From the NCBI RefSeq assembly GCF_037101375.1, contig NZ_AP029019.1:248001-312000 (forward strand): a DNA stretch of 64,000 bases, in the 5' to 3' direction. The DNA comes from Acidovorax sp. DW039. Its GTDB lineage: Bacteria; Pseudomonadota; Gammaproteobacteria; Burkholderiales; Burkholderiaceae_C. This document shows, one piece after another, positions 16,498 through 25,711 of the stretch. The position numbers and the translations under genes were made by a program. The stretch's first letter is position 1. Each line of letters begins with the position of its first letter. The notes below the pieces were generated by a model, which worked only from the letters and a program-made list of their open reading frames with translations, searched no databases and was not told the DNA's origin.

Positions 16498-18516
16498 ATG
16501 GCGTCTTCCCTTCTGAGTCTGCCGCGCGAAGTCATTGACCGCCGCGGCCAGCGTGCCCCTTTTGATGGGCAACGCATCCGGACCGCCTTGCTGCGCGCCG
16601 GGGCTGCCACAGGCGAATATGACGATGAGGAGGCAGACCTGCTGGCGGCCCAGGTTATCAAGGTGCTGATCCACCGCTTTCGCGGACAAGCGCCCACGGT
16701 GGAGCAAATCCAGGACGTGGCCGAGTACACGCTGATCGCGGCCAACCACCTGGCCACCGCGCGCGCCTACATCGTCTATCGCGAACAGCACGCTACGCTG
16801 CGGGCGGACAAGCAGACGCTGGTGGACGTGGAAAGCTCCATCAACGAATACCTCACCCGCGCCGACTGGCGGGTGAACGCCAACGCCAACCAGGGCTACT
16901 CGCTGGGCGGGCTGATCCTGAACGTGGCGGGCAAGGTCACGGCCAACTACTGGCTCTCGCACGTCTACACGCCCGAGATTGGTGAGGCGCACCGCAACGG
17001 CGACATCCACATCCACGACCTCGACATGCTCAGCGGCTACTGCGCTGGCTGGTCGCTGCGCACGCTGCTGCATGAGGGGCTCAACGGCGTGCCGGGCAAG
17101 GTCGAGGCCGGGCCGCCCAGGCACATGAGCTCGGCCGTGGGGCAGATCGTGAACTTCCTGGGCACGCTGCAAAACGAGTGGGCGGGCGCGCAGGCGTTCT
17201 CGTCGTTTGACACCTACATGGCCCCGTTTGTGCGCAAGGACGGCATGGACTATGCCGCCGTGCGGCAGTGCATCCAGGAGCTGGTCTACAACCTCAACGT
17301 GCCCTCGCGCTGGGGCACGCAGACGCCGTTCACCAACCTGACCTTCGACTGGACCTGCCCCGAAGACCTGCGCGAGCAGGTGCCCGTGACCGGCGGCGTG
17401 GAGATGCCGTTTTGCTACGGCGAATTGCAGGCCGAGATGGACCTCATCAACCGCGCCTACATCGACGTGATGACCACGGGCGACGCCAAGGGCCGCGTGT
17501 TCACCTTCCCCATCCCCACGTACAACATCACCAAGGACTTCCCTTGGGAGAGTGATAACGCGCAGCGCCTGTTCGAGATGACGGCCAAGTACGGCTTGCC
17601 GTACTTCCAGAACTTCATCAACTCGGAGCTGGAGCCCAACATGGTGCGCTCCATGTGCTGCCGATTGCAGCTTGATTTGCGTGAGCTTTTGAAGCGCGGC
17701 AACGGCCTGTTCGGCAGCGCCGAGCAGACCGGCAGCCTGGGCGTGGTCACCATCAATTGCGCGCGGCTGGGTTACCTGCATGCGGGCGATGAAGCGGGGC
17801 TGTTTGCCGCGCTGGATCGATTGCTGGAGCTGGGCAAGCAAAGTCTGGAGACCAAGCGCAAGCTGATCCAGCGCCTGATGGACCAGGGCCTGTTCCCCTA
17901 CACCAAGCGGTATCTCGGCACGTTGCGCAACCACTTCAGCACGCTGGGTGTGAACGGCATCAACGAAATGGTGCGCAACTACACCCACGACCGCGAAGAC
18001 ATCACCACCGAGGCAGGCCACATGCTGGCGCTGCGCCTGCTCGACCATGTGCGCGAGCGCATGACGCAGTTCCAGGAAGAGACCGGCCACCTCTACAACC
18101 TGGAGGCCACGCCCGCCGAAGGCACCACCTACCGCTTTGCCAAAGAAGACAGGAAGCGCTGGCCCGCCATCCTGCAGGCAGGCACGCCAGAGCAGCCGTA
18201 CTACACCAACTCTTCCCAGCTGCCTGTGGGCTTTACCGACGACCCGTTCGAGGCGCTCATGCGGCAGGAAACCCTGCAATCCAGATACACCGGCGGCACC
18301 GTGCTGCACCTGTACATGGGCGAGCGCGTGGGCAGCAGCGCAGCCTGCCGCGAACTGGTGCGGCGTGCACTGACGAACTTCCGCCTGCCCTACATCACCG
18401 TCACTCCCACTTTCTCCATCTGCCCCACCCACGGCTACCTGGCGGGCGAGCACCCGTTCTGCCCCCGGTGCGATGAAGAGAGGCTGGCCGCCAAGCGCGC
18501 CGCTCTGGCTGCCTGA
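16498..18516 (+). CDS. nrdD: anaerobic ribonucleoside-triphosphate reductase, catalytic part lacking the glycyl-radical domain
   Basis: 672 residues of class III ribonucleotide reductase, which reduces NTPs to dNTPs without oxygen. An ATP-cone regulatory domain occupies about residues 3-95 (REVIDRRGQRAPFDGQRI). The barrel domain follows, with HNHDLD-like IHIHDLDMLSGYC and TINCARLGYL. The protein ends with the Cys pairs of the zinc site (CPTHGYLAGEHPFCPRC) and a short tail EERLAAKRAALAA. The C-terminal glycyl-radical motif (RVxGY) that normally follows is absent here and is found on the next gene. ATG 16498 is chosen; a GTG at 16465 would overlap the NrdR box. Confidence 0.9.
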   Translation: MASSLLSLPREVIDRRGQRAPFDGQRIRTALLRAGAATGEYDDEEADLLAAQVIKVLIHRFRGQAPTVEQIQDVAEYTLIAANHLATARAYIVYREQHATLRADKQTLVDVESSINEYLTRADWRVNANANQGYSLGGLILNVAGKVTANYWLSHVYTPEIGEAHRNGDIHIHDLDMLSGYCAGWSLRTLLHEGLNGVPGKVEAGPPRHMSSAVGQIVNFLGTLQNEWAGAQAFSSFDTYMAPFVRKDGMDYAAVRQCIQELVYNLNVPSRWGTQTPFTNLTFDWTCPEDLREQVPVTGGVEMPFCYGELQAEMDLINRAYIDVMTTGDAKGRVFTFPIPTYNITKDFPWESDNAQRLFEMTAKYGLPYFQNFINSELEPNMVRSMCCRLQLDLRELLKRGNGLFGSAEQTGSLGVVTINCARLGYLHAGDEAGLFAALDRLLELGKQSLETKRKLIQRLMDQGLFPYTKRYLGTLRNHFSTLGVNGINEMVRNYTHDREDITTEAGHMLALRLLDHVRERMTQFQEETGHLYNLEATPAEGTTYRFAKEDRKRWPAILQAGTPEQPYYTNSSQLPVGFTDDPFEALMRQETLQSRYTGGTVLHLYMGERVGSSAACRELVRRALTNFRLPYITVTPTFSICPTHGYLAGEHPFCPRCDEERLAAKRAALAA

Positions 18517-18544
18517 CTGTGCAGGACTTATGAGTCAAAAGGTC

Positions 18545-18589
18545 GCCTGCGCTTATGGAATAAGCGCAAGAAGCTATGAAAAATATAGC
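18545..18589 (-). repeat. dispersed intergenic repeat, copy 2
   Basis: Lies between the nrdD catalytic gene and the glycyl-radical gene. On the minus strand it reads CATAGCTTCTTGCGCTTATT, then CCATAAGCGCAGGC, the two-arm form of the window-wide repeat, preceded by the GCTATATTTTT lead also seen at copies 4 and 6. Confidence 0.75.
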
Positions 18590-18715
18590 GAACGAATACA
18601 GGTGTGACGTGAAGAATGCACGCCATCACCGCTTTGCCTCTGCCCGCGATGGGCCGGGTGCATCGGCCCTTCATCCCTCCGCTTCGTTCATCCCCCATCT
18701 TTCTGAGAGTCCCTC

Positions 18716-18931
18716 ATGACCCATTTTTCTTCTGCCGAACACGCTGCCTTGCGCAGTGCCGAATCCGCTACCGTGACCCTGACCGATGCCGAGCGCCAGC
18801 CCTGCGAGGTGTGGACCCGGGTGATGGGCTACCACCGCCCCGTGGCCAGCTTCAATGTGGGCAAGCAGGGCGAGCACCGCGAGCGCCAGTTCTTCCGTGA
18901 GCCCGGCTGTGGCACACGCTGCGGTGCCTGA
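18716..18931 (+). CDS. stand-alone glycyl-radical domain of anaerobic ribonucleotide reductase
   Basis: A 71-residue protein whose core CEVWTRVMGYHRPVASFN is the C-terminal glycyl-radical finger of NrdD; the predicted radical site is Gly38 (RVMGY). GAGAG lies 8 bases before ATG 18716, so it is independently translated. It follows the truncated NrdD by 199 bp, including a dispersed repeat, and overlaps nrdG by 8 bp (or more, depending on the nrdG start). Inference: it docks on the 672-residue subunit and is charged by NrdG, analogous in principle to GrcA (YfiD) for pyruvate formate-lyase. A short tail REPGCGTRCGA adds two cysteines. Alternative: a degraded 3' end of a once continuous nrdD. Confidence 0.8.
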   Translation: MTHFSSAEHAALRSAESATVTLTDAERQPCEVWTRVMGYHRPVASFNVGKQGEHRERQFFREPGCGTRCGA

Positions 18932-19646
18932 GTCCGAGCCCGGCGGATCGCGTCGCTGCCCACCGGCTGCAGCGCCGAGCCTGCACGTGGGCGGCATCAC
19001 GCCGTTGACCACCATCGACTTTCCCGGTCGCCTAGCAGCAGTGCTGTATTGCCAGGGCTGCCCCTGGCGCTGCGGCTATTGCCACAACCCGGAGCTGCTG
19101 GAGGTGAAGGCAGCGGCAGGCATGTCGTGGGTCCAGGTGCTGCTGTTTCTGGAAAAGCGGCGGGGGCTGGTGGACGGTGTGGTTTTCTCGGGCGGAGAGC
19201 CCACGCTGCAAGCGGCCTTGCCCGATGCCCTCAAGCAAGTGCGGGCCATGGGTTTTGCCACGGCCTTGCACACCGGCGGCATGTACCCCGAACGGCTGGT
19301 CGCTGTGCTGCCCCTGCTCGACTGGGTGGGGCTCGACATCAAAGGCCCCCGCCAGCGCTACGCCGAAATCACCGGCGCCCGCGGCAGCGATGCCCGTGCG
19401 TGGCAATCATTGCAACTGCTGGTGCGCAGCGGCGTGGCCTATGAGTGCCGTACCACCTGGCACGAAGGCCTGTTCAGCCGCGAGGAACTGCAAACGCTGG
19501 AGCACGATCTAGTCGCGGAAGGCGTGACGCACTGGACCCTGCAGCCCTGTCGGACCTCACCCCGAGAAACCCCACGCTCCATTGCTCCATTGCCCGTGGG
19601 ATTAGGTTCGCGAGTCAAAGCTTTTGATGTGCGTGGCGGGGCGTGA
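18924..19646 (+). CDS. nrdG: anaerobic ribonucleotide reductase activating protein (radical SAM)
   Basis: A radical SAM activase that abstracts hydrogen from the NrdD glycine. CQGCPWRCGYC contains the CxxxCxxC ligands of the 4Fe-4S cluster. FSGGEPTLQ is the GGE-type SAM contact and DWVGLDIKGP a later conserved strand. The start is uncertain: GTG 18924 overlaps the previous gene by 8 bp and gives 240 residues; GTG 18897/18909 and ATG 18855 are also in frame but overlap more. The last 25 or so residues (after LQPCRT) look unlike the family, and the TGA stop coincides with the first base of a palindromic element, so the native end may be altered. Confidence 0.85.
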   Translation: MPESEPGGSRRCPPAAAPSLHVGGITPLTTIDFPGRLAAVLYCQGCPWRCGYCHNPELLEVKAAAGMSWVQVLLFLEKRRGLVDGVVFSGGEPTLQAALPDALKQVRAMGFATALHTGGMYPERLVAVLPLLDWVGLDIKGPRQRYAEITGARGSDARAWQSLQLLVRSGVAYECRTTWHEGLFSREELQTLEHDLVAEGVTHWTLQPCRTSPRETPRSIAPLPVGLGSRVKAFDVRGGA

Positions 19647-19913
19647 GAGCCTGCTTACGACCTATTCATGGTGCCCGTTGCCCCACAGAGGCGGCAGATG
19701 CAAGGCGCACACCGCAGACGGGCTGGTGGCCCGGCGAGGATGGGCAACGCAGCAGATGCCGTCTTTGTGGGGCAACCCTTCGGGCAAGGCAGCACAAAGC
19801 CGCACTCTGCGTTGCGCACCTTGCCCAGGCCGCCAGCATGGGCGGCGGCGCACGCCTTGATTGCGGCCTTGTGCTGCCTTGCGGGCACTATGAATAGGTC
19901 GTAAGCAGGCTCT
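19646..19913. mobile_element. 268-bp structured palindromic element (MITE-like)
   Basis: Terminal inverted repeats of 31 bp (19646-19676 and 19883-19913) differ at one base. Inside are two more inverted pairs: 19678-19701 with 19752-19775 (24 bp, 4 mismatches) and 19784-19804 with 19862-19882 (21 bp, 1 mismatch). A small hairpin GCCGCC-AGCATG-GGCGGC sits at 19829-19846. The whole can fold as one closing stem with two or more internal hairpins. No convincing coding frame and no clear target-site duplication. Its first base is the last base of the nrdG stop codon. Could be a MITE, a RAYT-mobilised palindrome or a structured RNA. Confidence 0.75.
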
Positions 19914-19970
19914 ACGGATGTCCTCCACCCCTCTAACCGCCCGACAGACCAAAAAAAATTCAAAAATAGC

Positions 19971-20014
19971 CCTTCATTTTTTGCATTGTGAAAATGCATT
20001 GCAAAAAATGAAGG
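19971..20014. promoter_or_regulatory. 15-bp dyad upstream of icd
   Basis: CCTTCATTTTTTGCA (19971-19985) and TGCAAAAAATGAAGG (20000-20014) are exact complements with a 14-nt spacer that itself carries ATTG/ATGCAT sequences. About 100 bp before the icd start, in strongly AT-rich DNA. It may be an operator or a leader hairpin; it lacks a T-run for termination on the plus strand. Confidence 0.5.
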
Positions 20015-20115
20015 ATTGCTGTGCCGGGCGCAAGCAGAATTAAGGGCTTTTTTTCCGCGCAACCGAAACTGCTCTGCCAGCCGGTCGCTTCCTACTCTGT
20101 ACTGTGAGACAAGCC

Positions 20116-22353
<2,238 letters not shown>

Positions 22354-22419
22354 GCCTGGCCTGATCGGAGGCGCTTTTTGCGCCTCTGCCCTGGCCTTGC
22401 ATCAGCTTGGGTCAGGGGT

Positions 22420-22457
22420 AAAAAAAAAAGAGACTGCCTGGGCAGTCTCTTTTTTTA
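22420..22457. terminator. bidirectional rho-independent terminator
   Basis: AAAAAAGAGACTGCC and GGCAGTCTCTTTTTT flank a tight TG apex. A-run before and T-run after, between convergent icd and a minus-strand secreted-protein gene. Confidence 0.9.
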
Positions 22458-22506
22458 TTCCGGGCTCGCAATTTCTGGTTGCGAGATCACCTTTTGAGCG
22501 TCGCGT

Positions 22507-23352
22507 TCAGGGCTGCAGGCCCTGTGCGGCCGCGTGCTCCAGTGCTTGAACCAATGCGGCGGGAGAGGCTGCGGGAGCCTCGTCGCTCTTGTACACGAGG
22601 CCTGTGCCTGTACCGCGTGGGTCCGTGATGCGACGAATCAGCAACATCTGCTGACTGCTGGAGCCAGCAGTCACCGAGTAGCCTTCGCCATCGTTCACGC
22701 TGTACACCATGACATAGCTGCGCAGCACCGTCCCGCTGTTGTTGATCTTGACGCAAAACACGTTGCCCGCCAGGTTGCCGCGTACTTGATGCTCGCAGCC
22801 GAACAGACCGTTGGCGCTGGCCAACAGACCGTTGCCATTGGCGGTGGCACCCAGTGCGGAGGTCAGCTCCACCACATCGGTGTAAACGCCTTCACTGCCA
22901 ATCGAATTGAACACCCAGAAGCCCCGCAGGCTCTCGGTCTGGGCGGGGTAGCCAAACTGGAACCGTGCGATGGCCTTCTCAGGCTCATTGGGAAATTGCA
23001 CAAAACCTGTGGTGCCAGACGTGAAGCGAATGGTCATGTTGCCGGCACTGCCTGCTTCCACGCCAGAGCGCGCGTTGCTGCCAAAAAACCGCCCACCGGT
23101 GTAGCGCATCAAAGGGGCTGTTGCCACGTTGTCTTTCACGTTGCCCACAGCCAGATAAAACGTGGGCTGGCTGTTGGACTCATAGGCATACATCTGCATC
23201 AGCAGCGTGTCATTCTGCACATCAATCGCCAGACCGCGGCCGGGCTTGCCGTCCACTTCAGACGTCACCACCCACGTGCCCGCCTGCGGCATGAATGCAT
23301 AAGCCGCTCCTGCTCCCCATACCAGTGCAGCTGTCACGATTCTTCTCAACAT
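22507..23352 (-). CDS. exported protein of unknown function
   Basis: A 281-residue protein with a Sec signal peptide (MLRRIVTAALVWGAGAAYAF, cleavage probably after AYA). The mature part begins MPQAGTWVVTSEVDGKPGRG and looks beta-rich with Gly/Asn turns. Two cysteines (FGCEH, VFCVK) could form a disulfide in the periplasm. I do not recognise the family; the beginning resembles secreted proteins of related Burkholderiales. GAAGG precedes ATG 23352. A short hairpin-like CTCCGTAACGGAG lies upstream. Single gene, terminated by the shared hairpin with icd. Confidence 0.7.
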   Translation of the reverse strand: MLRRIVTAALVWGAGAAYAFMPQAGTWVVTSEVDGKPGRGLAIDVQNDTLLMQMYAYESNSQPTFYLAVGNVKDNVATAPLMRYTGGRFFGSNARSGVEAGSAGNMTIRFTSGTTGFVQFPNEPEKAIARFQFGYPAQTESLRGFWVFNSIGSEGVYTDVVELTSALGATANGNGLLASANGLFGCEHQVRGNLAGNVFCVKINNSGTVLRSYVMVYSVNDGEGYSVTAGSSSQQMLLIRRITDPRGTGTGLVYKSDEAPAASPAALVQALEHAAAQGLQP

Positions 23353-23482
23353 TTGCCTTCGCCTCTCTTCATACTCCGTAACGGAGGTTTACAAAAGTTC
23401 ATAATTTAACCCGTAATCGAGCAGGGCCCTCTTGTGCGCGCACACGGCCTTCACGAGCTGGATCAAAACCGTGCGAGCCGCC

Positions 23483-25369
23483 TCATGCGGTTTGCGCGCA
23501 CACCCTCAACACCTCCGCCCCATACGCCTCCAGCTTCTTGGCCCCCATGCCGCTGATGCCCTGCAGGTCGTCCAGCGATGCGGGGTTGCGGTCGGCAATG
23601 GCGGCCAGGGTGGCGTCGTGGAAGATGACGTAGGCGGGCAGGTTGTGTTCTCGCGCCACTTCGGCGCGCCAGGCCTTGAGGTTGATGAAGCGTGCCTGGG
23701 CATCGGGCCCCAGGTTGGCCGCAGCGGCGGGGGGTGCGCTGCTCTTGCGGGTGCGTTTGGGCGCAGCGGCGGTGACGGATTCGCGCAGTTGCACGGGCAC
23801 CTCGCCCTTCAGTACGGCGCGTGAGCCGTCGGTGAGGCACAGCGTGTCAAAACTCATGCCGCTGTCCAGCATCACCTTCTGCAGGCCGACGGCCCCAGTG
23901 GCCAGCAACTGGCGCAGCACGCCGCGCAGCTGGGGCTCGGTCAGGTCTGCGCCAATGCCAAAGGTGGAGAGCTTGTCGTGCCCGAACTGTGCCACCTTGT
24001 CGGTCTTTTTGCCGCGCAGGATGTCCATGATGTGCCCCGCACCAAAGCCGATGCCGCTGGCCTGGTGCACGCGGTAGATGGTGGACAGCAGCTTGCGCGC
24101 GGCGTCGGTGGCATCCCACACGGCGGGCGGGTTCAGGCAGTTGTCGCAATTGCCGCAGGGCGTGGAGGCCTCGCCAAAGTAGGCCAACAGCCGCACGCGG
24201 CGGCAGTCGGTGGCCTCGGCCAGGGCCAGCAGGGCATCGAGCTTGCCGCGCAGGGCTTGTTTGAACTCCTCGGCCGCCGGGCTTTCGTCAATCATGCGGC
24301 GCTGGTTCATCACATCCTGCAGGCCATAGGCCATCCACGCATGGGCGGGCAGGCCGTCGCGCCCGGCGCGGCCGGTTTCCTGGTAGTAGCCTTCGATGTT
24401 CTTGGGCATGTCCACATGCGCCACAAAGCGCACGTCGGGCTTGTCGATGCCCATGCCAAACGCAATCGTGGCCACCATCACGATGCCTTCCTCGCGCAGG
24501 AAGCGGTCCTGGTGGTTCTGGCGCACCTTGCTGTCCAGCCCGGCGTGGTAGGGCAGGGCGTTGATGCCTGCATCGCTGAGCGTGGCGGCCAGTTCCTCCA
24601 CCCGCTTGCGCGACTGGCAATACACCACACCGGCCTCCCCTGCATGCTCGCGCTCGATAAAGCGCAGCAGCTGCGTGGTGGCATCTTTTTTCTCGACGAT
24701 GGTGTAGCGGATGTTGGGGCGGTCAAAGCTGCTGATGAAGAGGCGCGCGTCCTGCAGCTGCAGCCGTTCGATGATGTCTTCGCGCGTGAGGGCATCGGCC
24801 GTGGCCGTCAGGGCAATCCGCGGCACCCGCGGGTAGCGCTCGTGCAGCAGCGTCAGCGCCCGGTACTCAGGGCGGAAGTCGTGCCCCCATTGGCTCACGC
24901 AATGCGCTTCATCAATGGCAAACAGCGACAGGTTGCCGCTGTCGTACAGGCTGTCGAGCAGGCCCAGAAAGCGCGGCGTGTTCAGCCGCTCGGGTGCGGC
25001 ATACAGCAGCGTGATCTGGCCCGTCTGCAGCCGCCATTCCACATCCTGGGTGGCATCGAAGTCGAGCGTGGAGTTGAGAAACGCAGCATCCACCCCCGCT
25101 TCGTGCAAGGCCCCCACCTGGTCGTGCATCAGCGCAATCAACGGCGACACCACGATGGTCACCCCCTTGCCTTGCTGCTGGCGCACGATGGCCGGCACCT
25201 GGTAGCACAGGCTCTTGCCGCCGCCCGTGGGCATCAGCACCAGCGCATCGCCCCCGCCAATCACATGCTCGACGATGGCCTGCTGGGGGCCTCTGAACTG
25301 TTCGTAGCCGAACACGTCCTGCAAGACGGCATGGGCGGGAGTGGGAGCGGAGAGGGCGCGGGTAGACAA
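23483..25369 (-). CDS. recQ: ATP-dependent DNA helicase RecQ
   Basis: A 628-residue 3'-5' superfamily 2 helicase acting in recombination and repair. Walker A MPTGGGKS is at residues 46-53, DEAH at 153-156, [10 protein letters not shown] (motif VI) near residue 325, the RQC zinc site with CRRVRLL, CGNCDNC near residue 375-400, and an HRDC domain in the last 80 or so residues ([18 protein letters not shown]). No ATG fits; TTG 25369 or TTG 25324 must be the start. A copy of the dispersed repeat lies only 14 bp upstream of TTG 25369. The region between RQC and HRDC is Ala/Pro/Lys-rich. Confidence 0.93.
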   Translation of the reverse strand: MSTRALSAPTPAHAVLQDVFGYEQFRGPQQAIVEHVIGGGDALVLMPTGGGKSLCYQVPAIVRQQQGKGVTIVVSPLIALMHDQVGALHEAGVDAAFLNSTLDFDATQDVEWRLQTGQITLLYAAPERLNTPRFLGLLDSLYDSGNLSLFAIDEAHCVSQWGHDFRPEYRALTLLHERYPRVPRIALTATADALTREDIIERLQLQDARLFISSFDRPNIRYTIVEKKDATTQLLRFIEREHAGEAGVVYCQSRKRVEELAATLSDAGINALPYHAGLDSKVRQNHQDRFLREEGIVMVATIAFGMGIDKPDVRFVAHVDMPKNIEGYYQETGRAGRDGLPAHAWMAYGLQDVMNQRRMIDESPAAEEFKQALRGKLDALLALAEATDCRRVRLLAYFGEASTPCGNCDNCLNPPAVWDATDAARKLLSTIYRVHQASGIGFGAGHIMDILRGKKTDKVAQFGHDKLSTFGIGADLTEPQLRGVLRQLLATGAVGLQKVMLDSGMSFDTLCLTDGSRAVLKGEVPVQLRESVTAAAPKRTRKSSAPPAAAANLGPDAQARFINLKAWRAEVAREHNLPAYVIFHDATLAAIADRNPASLDDLQGISGMGAKKLEAYGAEVLRVCAQTA

Positions 25370-25382
25370 AGGAAGCTCTGAA

Positions 25383-25430
25383 TTTGATAGCTGCCTGCGC
25401 TTGATGGATAAGCGCTGGAGGCCAATTTGA
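25383..25430 (+). repeat. dispersed intergenic repeat, copy 3
   Basis: GATAGCTGCCTGCGCTTGAT followed by GGATAAGCGCTGGAGGCCAA: the best-preserved two-arm copy in the window. Lies in the recQ upstream region, between divergent genes. Confidence 0.8.
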
Positions 25431-25711
25431 CTGCAATCTCAAGGGTGCGCAGCGATGTGTGGCCGCCGTGGAGGCTAGACGGGTGAGCTGCGCAACAGGC
25501 GCATATTGTGCGCCGCCCTGGGCACGCACCCGCATCAACCTTGCGCAAACCCCGGCTGACGTGGCCGGGACTCGTGTGCCGGACCGCAGCCCGGCACCAC
25601 GATCCAGAGACAGCTCGGGTTACTACTGAACCCTCGCTCCAGTAAATTGCTTGACACTTAAATTATTAATTCCTAAAGTTTCAAACATCCCTTGCGGTCT
25701 GGAGACCACGC
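25431..25711 (+). promoter_or_regulatory. promoter region of the aromatic-CoA operon
   Basis: The 342-bp gap between recQ and the operon holds repeat copy 3 and this promoter. TTGACA (25651-25656), a 17-bp spacer and TAAAGT (25674-25679) form a good sigma-70 promoter 33 bp before ATG 25712. The spacer contains AATTATTAATT (25661-25671), a perfect 5-1-5 inverted repeat, well placed for repression by the operon's own MarR protein. I see nothing recognisable between 25431 and 25640. Confidence 0.6.

Noticed and set aside
16456..18453. Very long open frame on the minus strand opposite nrdD (about 665 codons)
   Set aside because: GC-rich codon bias of the real plus-strand gene leaves antisense frames open; the translation is low-complexity (His/Ala/Gly/Val) and matches nothing recognisable.
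18516..18716. Treating nrdD and the glycyl-radical gene as one gene with a sequencing frameshift
   Set aside because: There are 199 bp between them with a full dispersed repeat and a proper ribosome site before the small gene; a single-base error cannot rejoin them. An ancient interruption remains possible and is stated as such.
19655..20062. Several short frames inside and around the palindromic element after nrdG
   Set aside because: They exist on both strands because the DNA is palindromic; compositions are mirror images and no ribosome site or conserved motif is seen.
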